Assembly (NCBI GenBank): GCA_943914745.1
Contig: CALUDF010000026.1
Location: 1 to 15,544 of the forward strand
Direction: 5' to 3'
DNA: 15,544 nt
Source of the DNA: an uncultured Bacteriovorax sp.
GTDB taxonomy: Bacteria; Bdellovibrionota; Bacteriovoracia; Bacteriovoracales; Bacteriovoracaceae
Shown here: positions 1 to 6,404 of the stretch, piece after piece
Numbering within the stretch: position 1 is the stretch's first letter
Layout of the letters: each line of letters begins with the position of its first letter
Position numbers and translations under genes: made by a program
The notes under the pieces: generated by a model
Told to the model about the DNA's origin: nothing
The model's input: only the letters and a program-made list of their open reading frames with translations
Databases searched by the model: none

Positions 1-15
1 AAATGACCCTCTCAT
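1..15 (-). CDS. possible 5' end of a downstream gene, cut by the window edge
   Basis: On the minus strand an ATG at 15-13 is preceded by an AAAAGGAAGA ribosome-binding-like stretch (18-27) at good spacing, and the frame stays open to the window edge with only five codons visible (MRGSF). It would be the next gene after the sugar dehydrogenase, about 80 nt downstream of its stop. Nothing can be said about function. The same bases also hold a short plus-strand frame (3-74), so this call rests only on the start signal. Confidence 0.35.
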
Positions 16-75
16 TTTCTTCCTTTTTTAGATATTTGTCATTGGAAGATTCTCTGTGTCTGCGTTTTGACTAAG

Positions 76-99
76 AGAGGTTACCAATGGGTAACCTCT
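76..99 (-). terminator. stable hairpin at the end of the sugar dehydrogenase gene
   Basis: A perfect 10-bp inverted repeat, AGAGGTTACC (76-85) and GGTAACCTCT (90-99), with the 4-nt loop AATG, overlaps the sugar dehydrogenase stop codon (98-100). Neither strand has a run of T directly after the stem, so it is not a classical intrinsic terminator. It may protect the 3' end of the mRNA, attenuate transcription into the next gene, or work with Rho. Confidence 0.5.
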
Positions 100-1186
100 A
101 GGGCACTGGAGACAATTTTAATATGAGCCCACTGTCCGTAGATAAGTATATGAGTCCATCTGAACCTTGTTTTACTTGTCTAAATCGGTCTTCTAAATCC
201 TCTAAAAGTTTTTCTTCCTTAACCAGCTTCCGGTTGTCGTCCATGATTACGCGGTGAAGATGGCTTCCTGCAAGAGTGGCAAGAAAGAGATTGCCTTTAA
301 ATTTTGGAAAGGCCGATCCTTCATACACCAGTAATCCTGACGGACTAATCGAAGGTGTCCAATAAAATAGAGGTTGCATCATTCCTTCTTTTTTCGGCTC
401 TCCAATAGAAGGCCCCCAGTACTCTTTTCCATAAGTAATGACAGGCCAGCCATAATTCTTTCCTTTTTCAATCACATTGACCTCATCACCTCCGCGCGGA
501 CCAAACTCTGCTTCCCACAGCACTCCCTTGGAATCAAACATCATCCCTTGCGGGTTTCTGTGCCCATAACTCCAGATCTCTGGAAGGGCATCCTTAGTTG
601 CAACAAATGGATTGTCTGCCGGGGCCTTGCCGTCTTTGGTTAAGCGCAAGACTTTGCCTTGATGAGTCTTTAAATCCTGGGCGCGATCCCTTTGATTGCG
701 CTCTCCGACGGACATGAAAATAAATCCATCTTTATCAATAGCCACACGAGAGCCAAAATGAATCCCTCCTGAGGCATGTGCTTTGGCCTCAAAGAGTTTT
801 GCCCCCTCAAGTTTTTTCTTGTCACTTGAGAGCTTACCTCTAAATAAACTGGTTGTGGCCTTCCCAGAGGCAGGATCGGAGTAGGTCAAATAGAGGTCAT
901 TATTTTTTGCATCAAAGTAGACATCTAAGAGTCCGCCTTGAGAGTCGGTGTAAACTTTTGGGACTCCGGCGATTTCATGCGTGGCCTTAGTTTTCATGTT
1001 GAAGTAGCGGAGCTTGCCATCGCGCTCACTAAAGATCATTTCATCCACGTTTAGGAAATCAAATCCCCAGATGACATCCTTTCCAGTGAAGAGTTTTTCA
1101 ACTGTAAACTTTTGTCCATCTGCCTGGTAAACTTTTGCGTGCAGGGAAAAAGAAAAAATCGCCAGTAAAAAAATGAATGTTCTCAT
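98..1186 (-). CDS. secreted PQQ-dependent aldose sugar dehydrogenase (YliI/Asd family)
   Basis: This 362-residue protein belongs to the soluble glucose/sorbosone dehydrogenase family, six-bladed propellers that use PQQ and calcium to oxidise aldoses in the periplasm. A Sec signal peptide covers about residues 1-17 (cut after SLHA). Family landmarks appear in order: HFGSR at 143-147, containing the expected catalytic histidine; YGHRNPQG at 207-214; GPRGGDEVN at 229-237; NYGWP at 244-248; and a C-terminal segment with SPSGL. Length is usual for Asd/YliI-type members. The start has a strong AAGGAG sequence (1193-1198) six nt upstream, which overlaps the stop codon of the alkC-like gene, so the two are probably co-transcribed and translationally coupled. 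No PQQ biosynthesis gene lies in the window, so the cofactor may come from elsewhere. The substrate cannot be read from the sequence. Confidence 0.9.
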   Translation of the reverse strand: MRTFIFLLAIFSFSLHAKVYQADGQKFTVEKLFTGKDVIWGFDFLNVDEMIFSERDGKLRYFNMKTKATHEIAGVPKVYTDSQGGLLDVYFDAKNNDLYLTYSDPASGKATTSLFRGKLSSDKKKLEGAKLFEAKAHASGGIHFGSRVAIDKDGFIFMSVGERNQRDRAQDLKTHQGKVLRLTKDGKAPADNPFVATKDALPEIWSYGHRNPQGMMFDSKGVLWEAEFGPRGGDEVNVIEKGKNYGWPVITYGKEYWGPSIGEPKKEGMMQPLFYWTPSISPSGLLVYEGSAFPKFKGNLFLATLAGSHLHRVIMDDNRKLVKEEKLLEDLEDRFRQVKQGSDGLIYLSTDSGLILKLSPVP

Positions 1187-1196
1187 CGTAATCTCC

Positions 1197-2303
1197 TTAA
1201 ACTTTCAATTTAAATGATAATCTCTCTTCGCTGACTCCATTGACTTTTATGTTCCAGAAATGCTCTCCACTATAATAGGTTCTGGTCGTCACGGGCTTTA
1301 GGGGAATATTGAACTCCACCCTCTTTTTTTCTTTTGGAAGAAGCTCAACGCTCTTTCCCTTAAAGCACTTCACATTGTGTTTCTTGTTGGCCTTAAGCAA
1401 ATGGACTTCATGATCTAGGATGACTTTAAGTTTTTTAGCTCCCAGGTTTTGAAACTCAACTTCGACCTGCAACACTTTTCCCAGGTCCACTTTCTTGGTG
1501 AGGATCTTCTGAGAGAGAACTCGCACCTTCCCCGACTCGACACCATGAAGTTTGAAAGCTTCTGGGTGGCCTTTTTTTATGAGCGTTCTGCTGGCATGGC
1601 GGATGATCCAGTTTAAGTCTTTGTCCTCTGCGTGCTTTTTTTGCCACTCACTGAGCTTTTTGACGATCAAGTCCGGGTGATTTTTGGAATGGTCATTTAA
1701 GTGGTTGGCCACCGACTTTCTGACATACTCTTCCTCGTCGTGCTTTAGAATTTCTAGTAGCTCCCAGGTCAACGTAGGATCATTAACAAAACTCACCAGC
1801 TTTTGTCCCCAAGGCAAAAGAGGTCTTGAGCCTTCGCTCACTAAACGCCTGACGTGAACGTTGTCGTCCTTGGCCCACTTTTTAAAAATCTTGAGCACTC
1901 TTTTTTCATCAGCGAGGAAAAAGGCACGCACGGCCCACTCGCCAGTGAAGACTTTCGTCATCTCTTTTAAAACATCCATCGAAAGATCGAATTCTTCCAG
2001 ACCAAAACGCGAGACATAATCCGTCAAAGGCCAGACGGAAAATCCGGTGAGCCCGATATTGTCTTTATCGTTTTGCTTGATGGCACCTTGTAAAATCTTA
2101 AGCGATTTTTTTTGATCAGCTGGAAGATTTTCTTTAAGTCTATTGGCCACAAAAACCACGCGCTCCTTTAACTCCAAAGGAGCAAGAGACGAAGCGATGT
2201 CTTTGAGGAATTTTTTTTGGTTAAAGTCAGGATAGTTCCGGGCAACTGCTTTAGCTGTCTGGGAGACGACCTTTTCATTTATCATATTTTTGAATGGTTC
2301 CAT
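1197..2303 (-). CDS. alkC: AlkC-type DNA alkylation repair glycosylase with C-terminal Ig-like domain
   Basis: A 368-residue protein with an N-terminal alpha-helical HEAT-like region (about 1-255) and a beta-rich C-terminal domain (about 260-368). AlkC and AlkD are DNA glycosylases that excise 3-methyladenine-type alkylated bases without base flipping; some AlkC proteins carry a C-terminal Ig-like domain, which fits this layout. The segment RRLVSEGSRPLLPW (152-165) and the repeat-like VRKSVANHLND (194-204) are typical of the family. The frame extends upstream to 2420, but that would run into the divergent dsbA-like promoter. The ATG at 2303 (MEPFKNMINE) is chosen because a TATACT -10 lies nine nt upstream of it; it has no SD, so the mRNA may be almost leaderless. 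A second ATG at 2285 is possible. The gene is first in an apparent operon with the sugar dehydrogenase, an unusual pairing. Confidence 0.8.
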   Translation of the reverse strand: MEPFKNMINEKVVSQTAKAVARNYPDFNQKKFLKDIASSLAPLELKERVVFVANRLKENLPADQKKSLKILQGAIKQNDKDNIGLTGFSVWPLTDYVSRFGLEEFDLSMDVLKEMTKVFTGEWAVRAFFLADEKRVLKIFKKWAKDDNVHVRRLVSEGSRPLLPWGQKLVSFVNDPTLTWELLEILKHDEEEYVRKSVANHLNDHSKNHPDLIVKKLSEWQKKHAEDKDLNWIIRHASRTLIKKGHPEAFKLHGVESGKVRVLSQKILTKKVDLGKVLQVEVEFQNLGAKKLKVILDHEVHLLKANKKHNVKCFKGKSVELLPKEKKRVEFNIPLKPVTTRTYYSGEHFWNIKVNGVSEERLSFKLKV

Positions 2304-2312
2304 AGTCACAAG

Positions 2313-2340
2313 AGTATAGTGGAGAAAAAAGTGTACGCAA
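2313..2340 (-). promoter_or_regulatory. putative alkC promoter
   Basis: On the minus strand TTGCGT (2340-2335) is followed after 16 nt by TATACT (2318-2313). Transcription would begin only two or three nt before the ATG at 2303. The -10 matches the sigma-70 consensus well and the -35 only partly. Confidence 0.5.
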
Positions 2341-2343
2341 AAC

Positions 2344-2365
2344 GGGGTGCACAATATGCATCCCC
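2344..2365. promoter_or_regulatory. inverted repeat just upstream of the alkC -35
   Basis: GGGGTGCA, a 5-nt centre, TGCA, one extra T, then CCCC form an almost perfect dyad. It sits directly upstream of the proposed alkC -35, where an activator would bind, and also upstream of the divergent dsbA-like promoter. No known operator is recognised. Confidence 0.35.
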
Positions 2366-2379
2366 TTCCCTTTAAAAGA

Positions 2380-2419
2380 TTGAAGCTGATCTGGGCGCAT
2401 GTTAAAAATTTGTTTAACA
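2380..2419 (+). promoter_or_regulatory. putative promoter with overlapping operator-like palindrome for the dsbA-like gene
   Basis: TTGAAG (2380-2385), a 17-nt spacer and TAAAAA (2403-2408) form a plausible sigma-70 promoter. A perfect palindrome TGTTAAA-N6-TTTAACA (2400-2419) covers the -10 and the predicted start site, the usual position for a repressor. The regulator is not identifiable. Confidence 0.45.
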
Positions 2420-2437
2420 ACTGTAATGGAGATTTTT

Positions 2438-3013
2438 ATGAAAAAATTATTCTTTGTCTCTTTTCTCATGGCCCTGTCAGTAAAAGTGATTGCAGACCCT
2501 ATTGATAAGATCCCTGAGCGCGGCGAACTTGGAAGTCAGGTAAAAATTGTTATGTATGGCGATTACCAATGCCCTTTTACAGCTCGCGCCAACCAAACCA
2601 TAAAAGATCTTGCAAGCGACATCAAAAACGACTTTTCTTTCAGCATGCGCCACCTTCCTCTGGATTTCCACGAGCATGCCCGCTACGCCCATAAAAGCGC
2701 CATCTGCGCTCTGGAGCAGGGACAATTCTGGGAAATGCACGACGCTCTTTTTAAAATTCAATACGGTCACTTCAACCCTAAAACCATTGATAGACTTACT
2801 GAAAAACTTGGTTTAAACATTCCAGAATTTAAGAAATGCATGATCTCTAAAGAAGCGGAAGCCATTCTTAACCGCGATATGGCAGAGGCAAAAAAACTTA
2901 AAGTAGAAAGCACTCCTAGATTTTTTATCATTGGGCCAAAAGGACAAAGAGAGCTTGCTGGAGCTTACCCGGCAGAAGAGTTCCAAAAGGCCATGAAAGA
3001 AGTCATGGATTAG
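2438..3013 (+). CDS. exported DsbA-like thioredoxin-fold protein with one active-site cysteine
   Basis: A 191-residue exported protein with a signal peptide of about 19 residues (cut near VIA/DP). The thioredoxin fold is shown by VKIVMYGDYQCPFTARA (35-51), a central alpha-helical insertion, and STPRFFIIG (158-166) carrying the expected cis-proline at 160. In DsbA-type oxidoreductases the active site is CxxC. Here it is Cys45-Pro-Phe-Thr48, so the resolving cysteine is missing. Such a protein cannot form the intramolecular disulfide; it may act through mixed disulfides, as a reductase or isomerase, or as a binding protein. Cys90 and Cys134 are other cysteines that could pair. The ATG at 2438 is chosen over one at 2399 because GGAG lies six nt upstream and it starts a clean signal peptide. 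The YkgJ-like gene follows after 14 nt, which suggests an operon. Confidence 0.85.
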   Translation: MKKLFFVSFLMALSVKVIADPIDKIPERGELGSQVKIVMYGDYQCPFTARANQTIKDLASDIKNDFSFSMRHLPLDFHEHARYAHKSAICALEQGQFWEMHDALFKIQYGHFNPKTIDRLTEKLGLNIPEFKKCMISKEAEAILNRDMAEAKKLKVESTPRFFIIGPKGQRELAGAYPAEEFQKAMKEVMD

Positions 3014-3027
3014 TAAAATGAGTTGAG

Positions 3028-3528
3028 ATGATTCTAAAAAATTACATTGAAAATATTTACGAGACCACCGGGCTTCACTCGTCACTGACGAGACGACAAG
3101 GCCTGGTGCTCGAAATGCAAAACCTAGAAAATCAAACCATCCACTGCTTTACTTGCCCGGGAACCTGTTGCACTTCGCAAGCAAATTCCATGCAGATCAC
3201 TCCGATTGAAGCCCTCGAGATCTTAAATGGTCTGAGCATTGATACGCTCTCGCTTGAAGAGATCAATGACCTGAAAAAGAGGATGGAAGACAATATCCAC
3301 GCTTATCGTTTAAACGTTGAAATCTACACTGGAAAAAAACACTCACAGGATTTGCGCAAAACATACACTTGCCCATTTTTCATGAATGGATCCAAAGGCT
3401 GCTCTCTTTCTAGAGGATCAAAACCTTATGGCTGCCTGGGATTTAACCCTAAAGAAAACGGAGATAATGGCAAGTCTTGCTCATCAAACATTGAACTTCT
3501 CCAAAAAAGAGAAGAAGCCTTTCTATAA
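3028..3528 (+). CDS. YkgJ-family cysteine-cluster protein (first of two)
   Basis: A 166-residue, probably cytoplasmic protein with no signal peptide. Eight cysteines form the YkgJ-type arrangement: CxxCxxxCC at 40-48, then Cys115, Cys125, Cys136 and Cys151. Members of this family (also called Fe-S oxidoreductase or zinc/iron-chelating domain proteins) are thought to bind a metal or an iron-sulfur cluster; their biochemical role is not established. An acidic helical stretch of about 60 residues (60-110) separates the two cysteine halves. The start is the first ATG after the dsbA-like stop, with only a weak AGTTGAG before it, so translation may be coupled to the upstream gene. The pairing with an exported thiol protein is suggestive but may be chance. 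Confidence 0.75.
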   Translation: MILKNYIENIYETTGLHSSLTRRQGLVLEMQNLENQTIHCFTCPGTCCTSQANSMQITPIEALEILNGLSIDTLSLEEINDLKKRMEDNIHAYRLNVEIYTGKKHSQDLRKTYTCPFFMNGSKGCSLSRGSKPYGCLGFNPKENGDNGKSCSSNIELLQKREEAFL

Positions 3529-3538
3529 AAAGAAGACC

Positions 3539-3582
3539 TTGCCAATCAAAAGATCAAAGGTGACCTGAACATTTATTGGCAA
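3539..3582. repeat. nested inverted repeats before the EamA transporter gene
   Basis: TTGCCAAT (3539-3546) and ATTGGCAA (3575-3582) are perfect inverted repeats 28 nt apart, and between them lies a smaller dyad AGGTGACCT (3558-3566). There is no T-run after the structure, so a terminator is unlikely. It may be an operator or an RNA structure in the gap between the YkgJ-like and transporter genes. Confidence 0.35.
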
Positions 3583-3639
3583 AAACTAAGCCTCCCTCAG
3601 GCCCTTTTAGATATCCTCAATAAGTTGTACACTTAAAGG

Positions 3640-4521
3640 ATGCGTGAAGCTTTATCCCAAAGACAATTAGGTTTTATTCAAATCATCCTCTCTGGCATGT
3701 GTTTTGGAGCCTTAGGTTTTTTTGGAAAAATTGCTTATCAAAACTCCATTCTTCCAGGAGAACTGCTGGCCTTGCGCTACTCACTTTCGGCCATCATGAT
3801 GGGAGTTGTTATCGCCATCACCAATCCATCTTCTTTTAAGATGACAAAATTCCAACTGACGTCATCACTTCTTTTAGGAGTTTTTGGTTACGCTCTTTTT
3901 TCCAGTTTATTCTTCATTGCCCTCACTGGCCTCTCCGCTTCACTTACAGTTCTTCTTCTCTATACCTATCCGGTGATGGTCGCGATCATGTCGCAATTTA
4001 TTTTAAAGGAGCACTTAGGAAAATTAGGGGTTCTCGCCTTGATTATCGTCTCAATTGGAATCGTGGGTTTAGTTTGGGGCGAATGGGCCATTAGCCAGCC
4101 CAAATTTTTACTGTGTGGAATTGGTGCTGCTTTTTTCTACGCTCTCTACATCATGTACTCTAGAAAATACTTAAGTGATGTCCCGGCAATGCCTTCTTCT
4201 TTTTATGTACAAATAGGAGCTGGCCTTGTGCTCTCACTCATTCACTTCCAATCTTTAGACCGCCCTTTTTTCATTCTCATGAATCACACGACACTAGTCT
4301 TTAGCATGGCCATTATCTGCTCTTTCATGGCCATGACTTTATTTTTGGCCGGACTCTCTAAGATCTCTTCAAGTGAAGCCTCTATTTTAAGTACGACAGA
4401 GCCGCTCTTTGGAGTTTTAATCGCGAGTTTATTTCTGGGGGAAAAATTGGCACCGATTAAAATTCTCGGTGGAGTGCTGATACTTCTGGGTATGATCTTT
4501 ATCGCCAGGTCTAAAAAATAA
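3640..4521 (+). CDS. EamA/DMT-superfamily inner-membrane transporter
   Basis: A 293-residue protein with about ten hydrophobic segments arranged as two five-helix EamA halves, the standard 10-TM drug/metabolite transporter layout. Family cues are GFFGKIAYQN near the start of TM1, the FYALYIMYSRKY loop at mid-protein, and SSSEASILSTTEPLFGVLIASLFLGEKL in the second half. DMT proteins export or exchange small metabolites across the inner membrane; the substrate cannot be inferred. The ATG has AAAGG directly abutting it, too close to work as an SD, and a TACACT (3628-3633) six nt upstream could start transcription at or just before the ATG, so a leaderless message is possible. The gene ends before a strong hairpin shared with the convergent small gene. 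Confidence 0.85.
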   Translation: MREALSQRQLGFIQIILSGMCFGALGFFGKIAYQNSILPGELLALRYSLSAIMMGVVIAITNPSSFKMTKFQLTSSLLLGVFGYALFSSLFFIALTGLSASLTVLLLYTYPVMVAIMSQFILKEHLGKLGVLALIIVSIGIVGLVWGEWAISQPKFLLCGIGAAFFYALYIMYSRKYLSDVPAMPSSFYVQIGAGLVLSLIHFQSLDRPFFILMNHTTLVFSMAIICSFMAMTLFLAGLSKISSSEASILSTTEPLFGVLIASLFLGEKLAPIKILGGVLILLGMIFIARSKK

Positions 4522-4524
4522 GAA

Positions 4525-4552
4525 GGGAGAGGTGTCCCTGCTAACCTCTCCC
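4525..4552. terminator. hairpin terminator between convergent genes
   Basis: GGGAGAGGT (4525-4533) and ACCTCTCCC (4544-4552) form a perfect 9-bp GC-rich stem with a 10-nt loop. Read on the minus strand, the stem is followed by TTCTTATTTTTT, a good intrinsic terminator for the small gene at 4582-4782. On the plus strand the T-rich tract is 16 nt away, so it is weaker for the transporter gene. Confidence 0.75.
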
Positions 4553-4581
4553 CTATGTGTACAAAGTATTTTTTGAAAAAA

Positions 4582-4782
4582 TTACTTCGCTGCACTTTCT
4601 GTAGTAGCTGGCGCATTTAACTTTTCTTTCACACAAGCTTTAAGTTCTTTTTTTGCTTTCCCTTCAGCTTTACAAGCTTCAACTGCAGCTTTTCTTGCTT
4701 CTTTGTTAGCGTGTGATTTTGTTCCAGCGAAAGTCGCTGTAGAAAGAGTAAGTGCTAATGCCATTAGAATTGCGTTTTTCAT
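4582..4782 (-). CDS. small exported lysine/alanine-rich protein with two cysteines
   Basis: A 66-residue protein of unknown function. Residues 1-19 are a signal peptide (cut after ATFA), leaving a mature chain of about 47 residues that is rich in Lys, Ala and Glu and likely helical. Two cysteines, Cys37 and Cys50, lie 12 residues apart and could join two helix turns by a disulfide in the periplasm. The pattern loosely recalls PsiF-type repeats, but the spacing is shorter and I do not claim membership. The start is supported by GGGAG (4789-4793) six nt upstream. The gene has its own upstream gap and a good downstream terminator, so it is probably a single-gene transcript. The compact size and clean signals argue that it is real. 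Confidence 0.75.
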   Translation of the reverse strand: MKNAILMALALTLSTATFAGTKSHANKEARKAAVEACKAEGKAKKELKACVKEKLNAPATTESAAK

Positions 4783-4884
4783 GAGTGTCTCCCTTTTTTA
4801 ATAAGTCTTAAAAACCATTTTCACATTCGCTACGATGATTTTGTTCTATGGACTCATGATCACACGGGAGAATTAAAGAAAGAT

Positions 4885-4918
4885 TTAAAAGAGATTAATA
4901 AATTTTAATCTCTTTTAA
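4885..4918 (-). terminator. AT-rich perfect 14-bp inverted repeat after mgtE
   Basis: TTAAAAGAGATTAA (4885-4898) and TTAATCTCTTTTAA (4905-4918) are exact inverted repeats around the 6-nt loop TAAATT, and six more pairs (AAGATT with AATCTT) can form beyond a one-base bulge. It lies about 40 nt beyond the mgtE stop and is followed on the minus strand by a T-rich tract, so an AT-rich terminator is the best reading. It could also be an operator for the small gene at 4782. Confidence 0.55.
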
Positions 4919-4954
4919 TCTTAATAGTTATGAGTGAATTCGCTTAATTAGCTC

Positions 4955-6280
4955 TCAAAGCAGAATGCCCTTTAAGAATAGGCTCGCCACAGTAAAGTAG
5001 ATGACCAGACCTGTTACATCGACCAGAGTTGCAACAAAAGGGGCCGATGAGGTCGCAGGGTCAAGACCCACTCTTCTGAGGAAAAATGGCAGCATCGATC
5101 CGGCCAATGTCCCCCAAAGTACAATTCCAATGAGAGAAAAAGAGACTGTAAGAGCAACGAGAATGTAGTGCTCACCATAGAGGCTTTCTTTATTGGGCCA
5201 CAAAAGAATTCTAATGAGACCGATGAGTCCTAAAATCACGCCAAGACTTACTCCTGCGATAAGCTCGCGAGAAAAAACCCTCCACCAATCTTTGAGACGG
5301 ACTTCACCTAAGGCCATCGCACGAATGATGAGAGTTGTCGCCTGGGACCCAGAGTTTCCTCCAGAAGAAATAACCAGTGGGATAAAAAGTGCCAGCACTG
5401 TGGCCTTGGCAATATTTTCTTCGTAATGGCTCATGGCCGTTGCCGTGAACATCTCACCGATAAAAAGCGCCATTAACCAGCCAGCGCGCTTTTTAATCAT
5501 CGATTGCAAACTGATGTCGAGATACGGCTCACCGAGAGCTTCCATCCCCCCGATCTTGTGAATATCTTCCGTCGCCTCTTCTTCGATAACTTCAACCACG
5601 TCATCAACGGTAATGATCCCTTTCATCACGTTGTTTTCATCGACAACGGGAATGGCCAGGAAGTTGTGATTAGAAAATGTTTTCGAGATCGATTCCTGGT
5701 CTTCGTCTTGAAGAACGGTGACCAGGTCAGTGTTCATGTTTTCCTGAACAGTGCTTCCCGACTTAGCCAAGAAGAGTTCGCGCAGAGAAACAACTCCTAA
5801 AAGCATTTGGGTTCTATCCAAAACGTAGGCGTAATAAATCGTCTCAATTTGTGACTTAGATTGGGCACGCAGGTAGCGGATCGCCTCTTCTACTGTCATC
5901 TCCGGGCGAAGACGAGCAAATCGCGAGTTCATCAATCCCCCGGCCTCATCTTCTGCGTAGGCCAAGAGGGCCTTAACTTCAACTAAAGTTGCATAATCCA
6001 AATAGCGCAAAGCTTCTGCCTGCGTGTCTTCATGCAAGTTCTGGATTAAATCGGCAATGTCATCCGGGGCCAGAAGCCTGATCCATGAGCGTTTTTCGCC
6101 ATGAGGAATCTCTTCAAAGAGTTCGGCCTGGTAGTCGCTTGAAAGATTAATAAAGAGCTCTTCCTGGTCAATACGGCCGAGGATCGCAAAGACTTCTTCG
6201 CGTTGAGCGTGAGTTAACCCCTGCCAGTTATCCAGCAAGTTTTCTAGTGAGAAATCGTCGTTAAGTAGAGTTGTTTCCAT
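4955..6280 (-). CDS. mgtE: magnesium channel/transporter MgtE
   Basis: A 441-residue protein with the complete MgtE plan: a helical cytoplasmic N domain (about 1-115), paired CBS domains (about 116-240), a connecting helix, and five membrane helices (about 265-441). Hallmarks are SSGGNSGSQ (305-313) and APFVATLVDVTGLVIYF (413-429), in which Asp421 corresponds to the pore aspartate that binds Mg2+ in structurally studied homologues. MgtE is a homodimeric Mg2+-selective channel closed by Mg2+ binding to its cytoplasmic domains. Length and motifs are normal. The ribosome-binding signal is only GGTG, five nt before the ATG, and it lies inside a predicted hairpin. A leader of about 150 nt with a small ORF precedes the gene. 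It is monocistronic, with an AT-rich terminator candidate downstream. Confidence 0.95.
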   Translation of the reverse strand: METTLLNDDFSLENLLDNWQGLTHAQREEVFAILGRIDQEELFINLSSDYQAELFEEIPHGEKRSWIRLLAPDDIADLIQNLHEDTQAEALRYLDYATLVEVKALLAYAEDEAGGLMNSRFARLRPEMTVEEAIRYLRAQSKSQIETIYYAYVLDRTQMLLGVVSLRELFLAKSGSTVQENMNTDLVTVLQDEDQESISKTFSNHNFLAIPVVDENNVMKGIITVDDVVEVIEEEATEDIHKIGGMEALGEPYLDISLQSMIKKRAGWLMALFIGEMFTATAMSHYEENIAKATVLALFIPLVISSGGNSGSQATTLIIRAMALGEVRLKDWWRVFSRELIAGVSLGVILGLIGLIRILLWPNKESLYGEHYILVALTVSFSLIGIVLWGTLAGSMLPFFLRRVGLDPATSSAPFVATLVDVTGLVIYFTVASLFLKGILL

Positions 6281-6320
6281 TTAAGCACCATAGTATCAAA
6301 GTCAGTTTGGTGAATCTTAA
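6281..6320 (-). promoter_or_regulatory. mgtE leader hairpin 2, enclosing the ribosome-binding region
   Basis: On the mRNA sense, TTAAG, a 3-nt bulge, CACCA, a 17-nt loop, TGGTG and CTTAA can form ten base pairs (plus-strand arms 6281-6290 and 6308-6320). The 3' arm contains the GGTG ribosome-binding sequence and ends directly at the mgtE ATG. When folded it would hide the initiation region. Confidence 0.45.
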
Positions 6321-6363
6321 GTGGAGTTTAGAGTCTGATAAGTCTTAGGCCTTACACTCCACT
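6320..6363 (-). promoter_or_regulatory. mgtE leader hairpin 1, one arm inside the leader ORF
   Basis: AGTGGAGT (6320-6327) and ACTCCACT (6356-6363) are a perfect 8-bp inverted repeat. The 5' arm in the mRNA falls in codons 14-17 of the leader ORF and the 3' arm lies just before hairpin 2. A ribosome finishing the leader ORF would block this stem. Confidence 0.45.
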
Positions 6364-6404
6364 GAGTTTTTCAATGCAAATACTCCCTTGGGATCTTCGT
6401 CCAT
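6345..6404 (-). CDS. putative 19-residue leader peptide upstream of mgtE
   Basis: An ATG at 6404 opens a 19-codon frame (MDEDPKGV at its start, ending ECKA) closed by TAA at 6347-6345. A GAGG sequence (6413-6416) eight nt upstream is a better ribosome-binding site than that of mgtE itself. The Asp-Glu-Asp-Pro start is notable: in enteric bacteria the mgtL leader of mgtA has an acidic/proline-rich start, where ribosomes become unstable when Mg2+ is low. The similarity is in composition, not in sequence. Its 3' codons form one arm of hairpin 1. No comparative data are available here, so chance occurrence of a short ORF remains possible. Confidence 0.4.
   Translation of the reverse strand: MDEDPKGVFALKNSVECKA

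Noticed and set aside
374..643. Plus-strand frame of 89 codons inside the sugar dehydrogenase gene
   Set aside because: It lies wholly antisense to a well-supported gene, has no start signal, and its product has no recognisable pattern.
2399..2437. Longer N-terminus for the dsbA-like protein starting at 2399
   Set aside because: It would place the GGAG ribosome-binding site inside the gene and add residues ahead of a clean signal peptide.
3590..3610. GCCT-ccctc-AGGC followed by CCTTTTAG as a terminator after the first YkgJ-like gene
   Set aside because: The stem has only four pairs and the T-run is short, so it is too weak to list as a terminator.
5193..5800. Two plus-strand frames inside mgtE
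   Set aside because: They are antisense shadows of a highly conserved gene with no ribosome-binding site or recognisable product.
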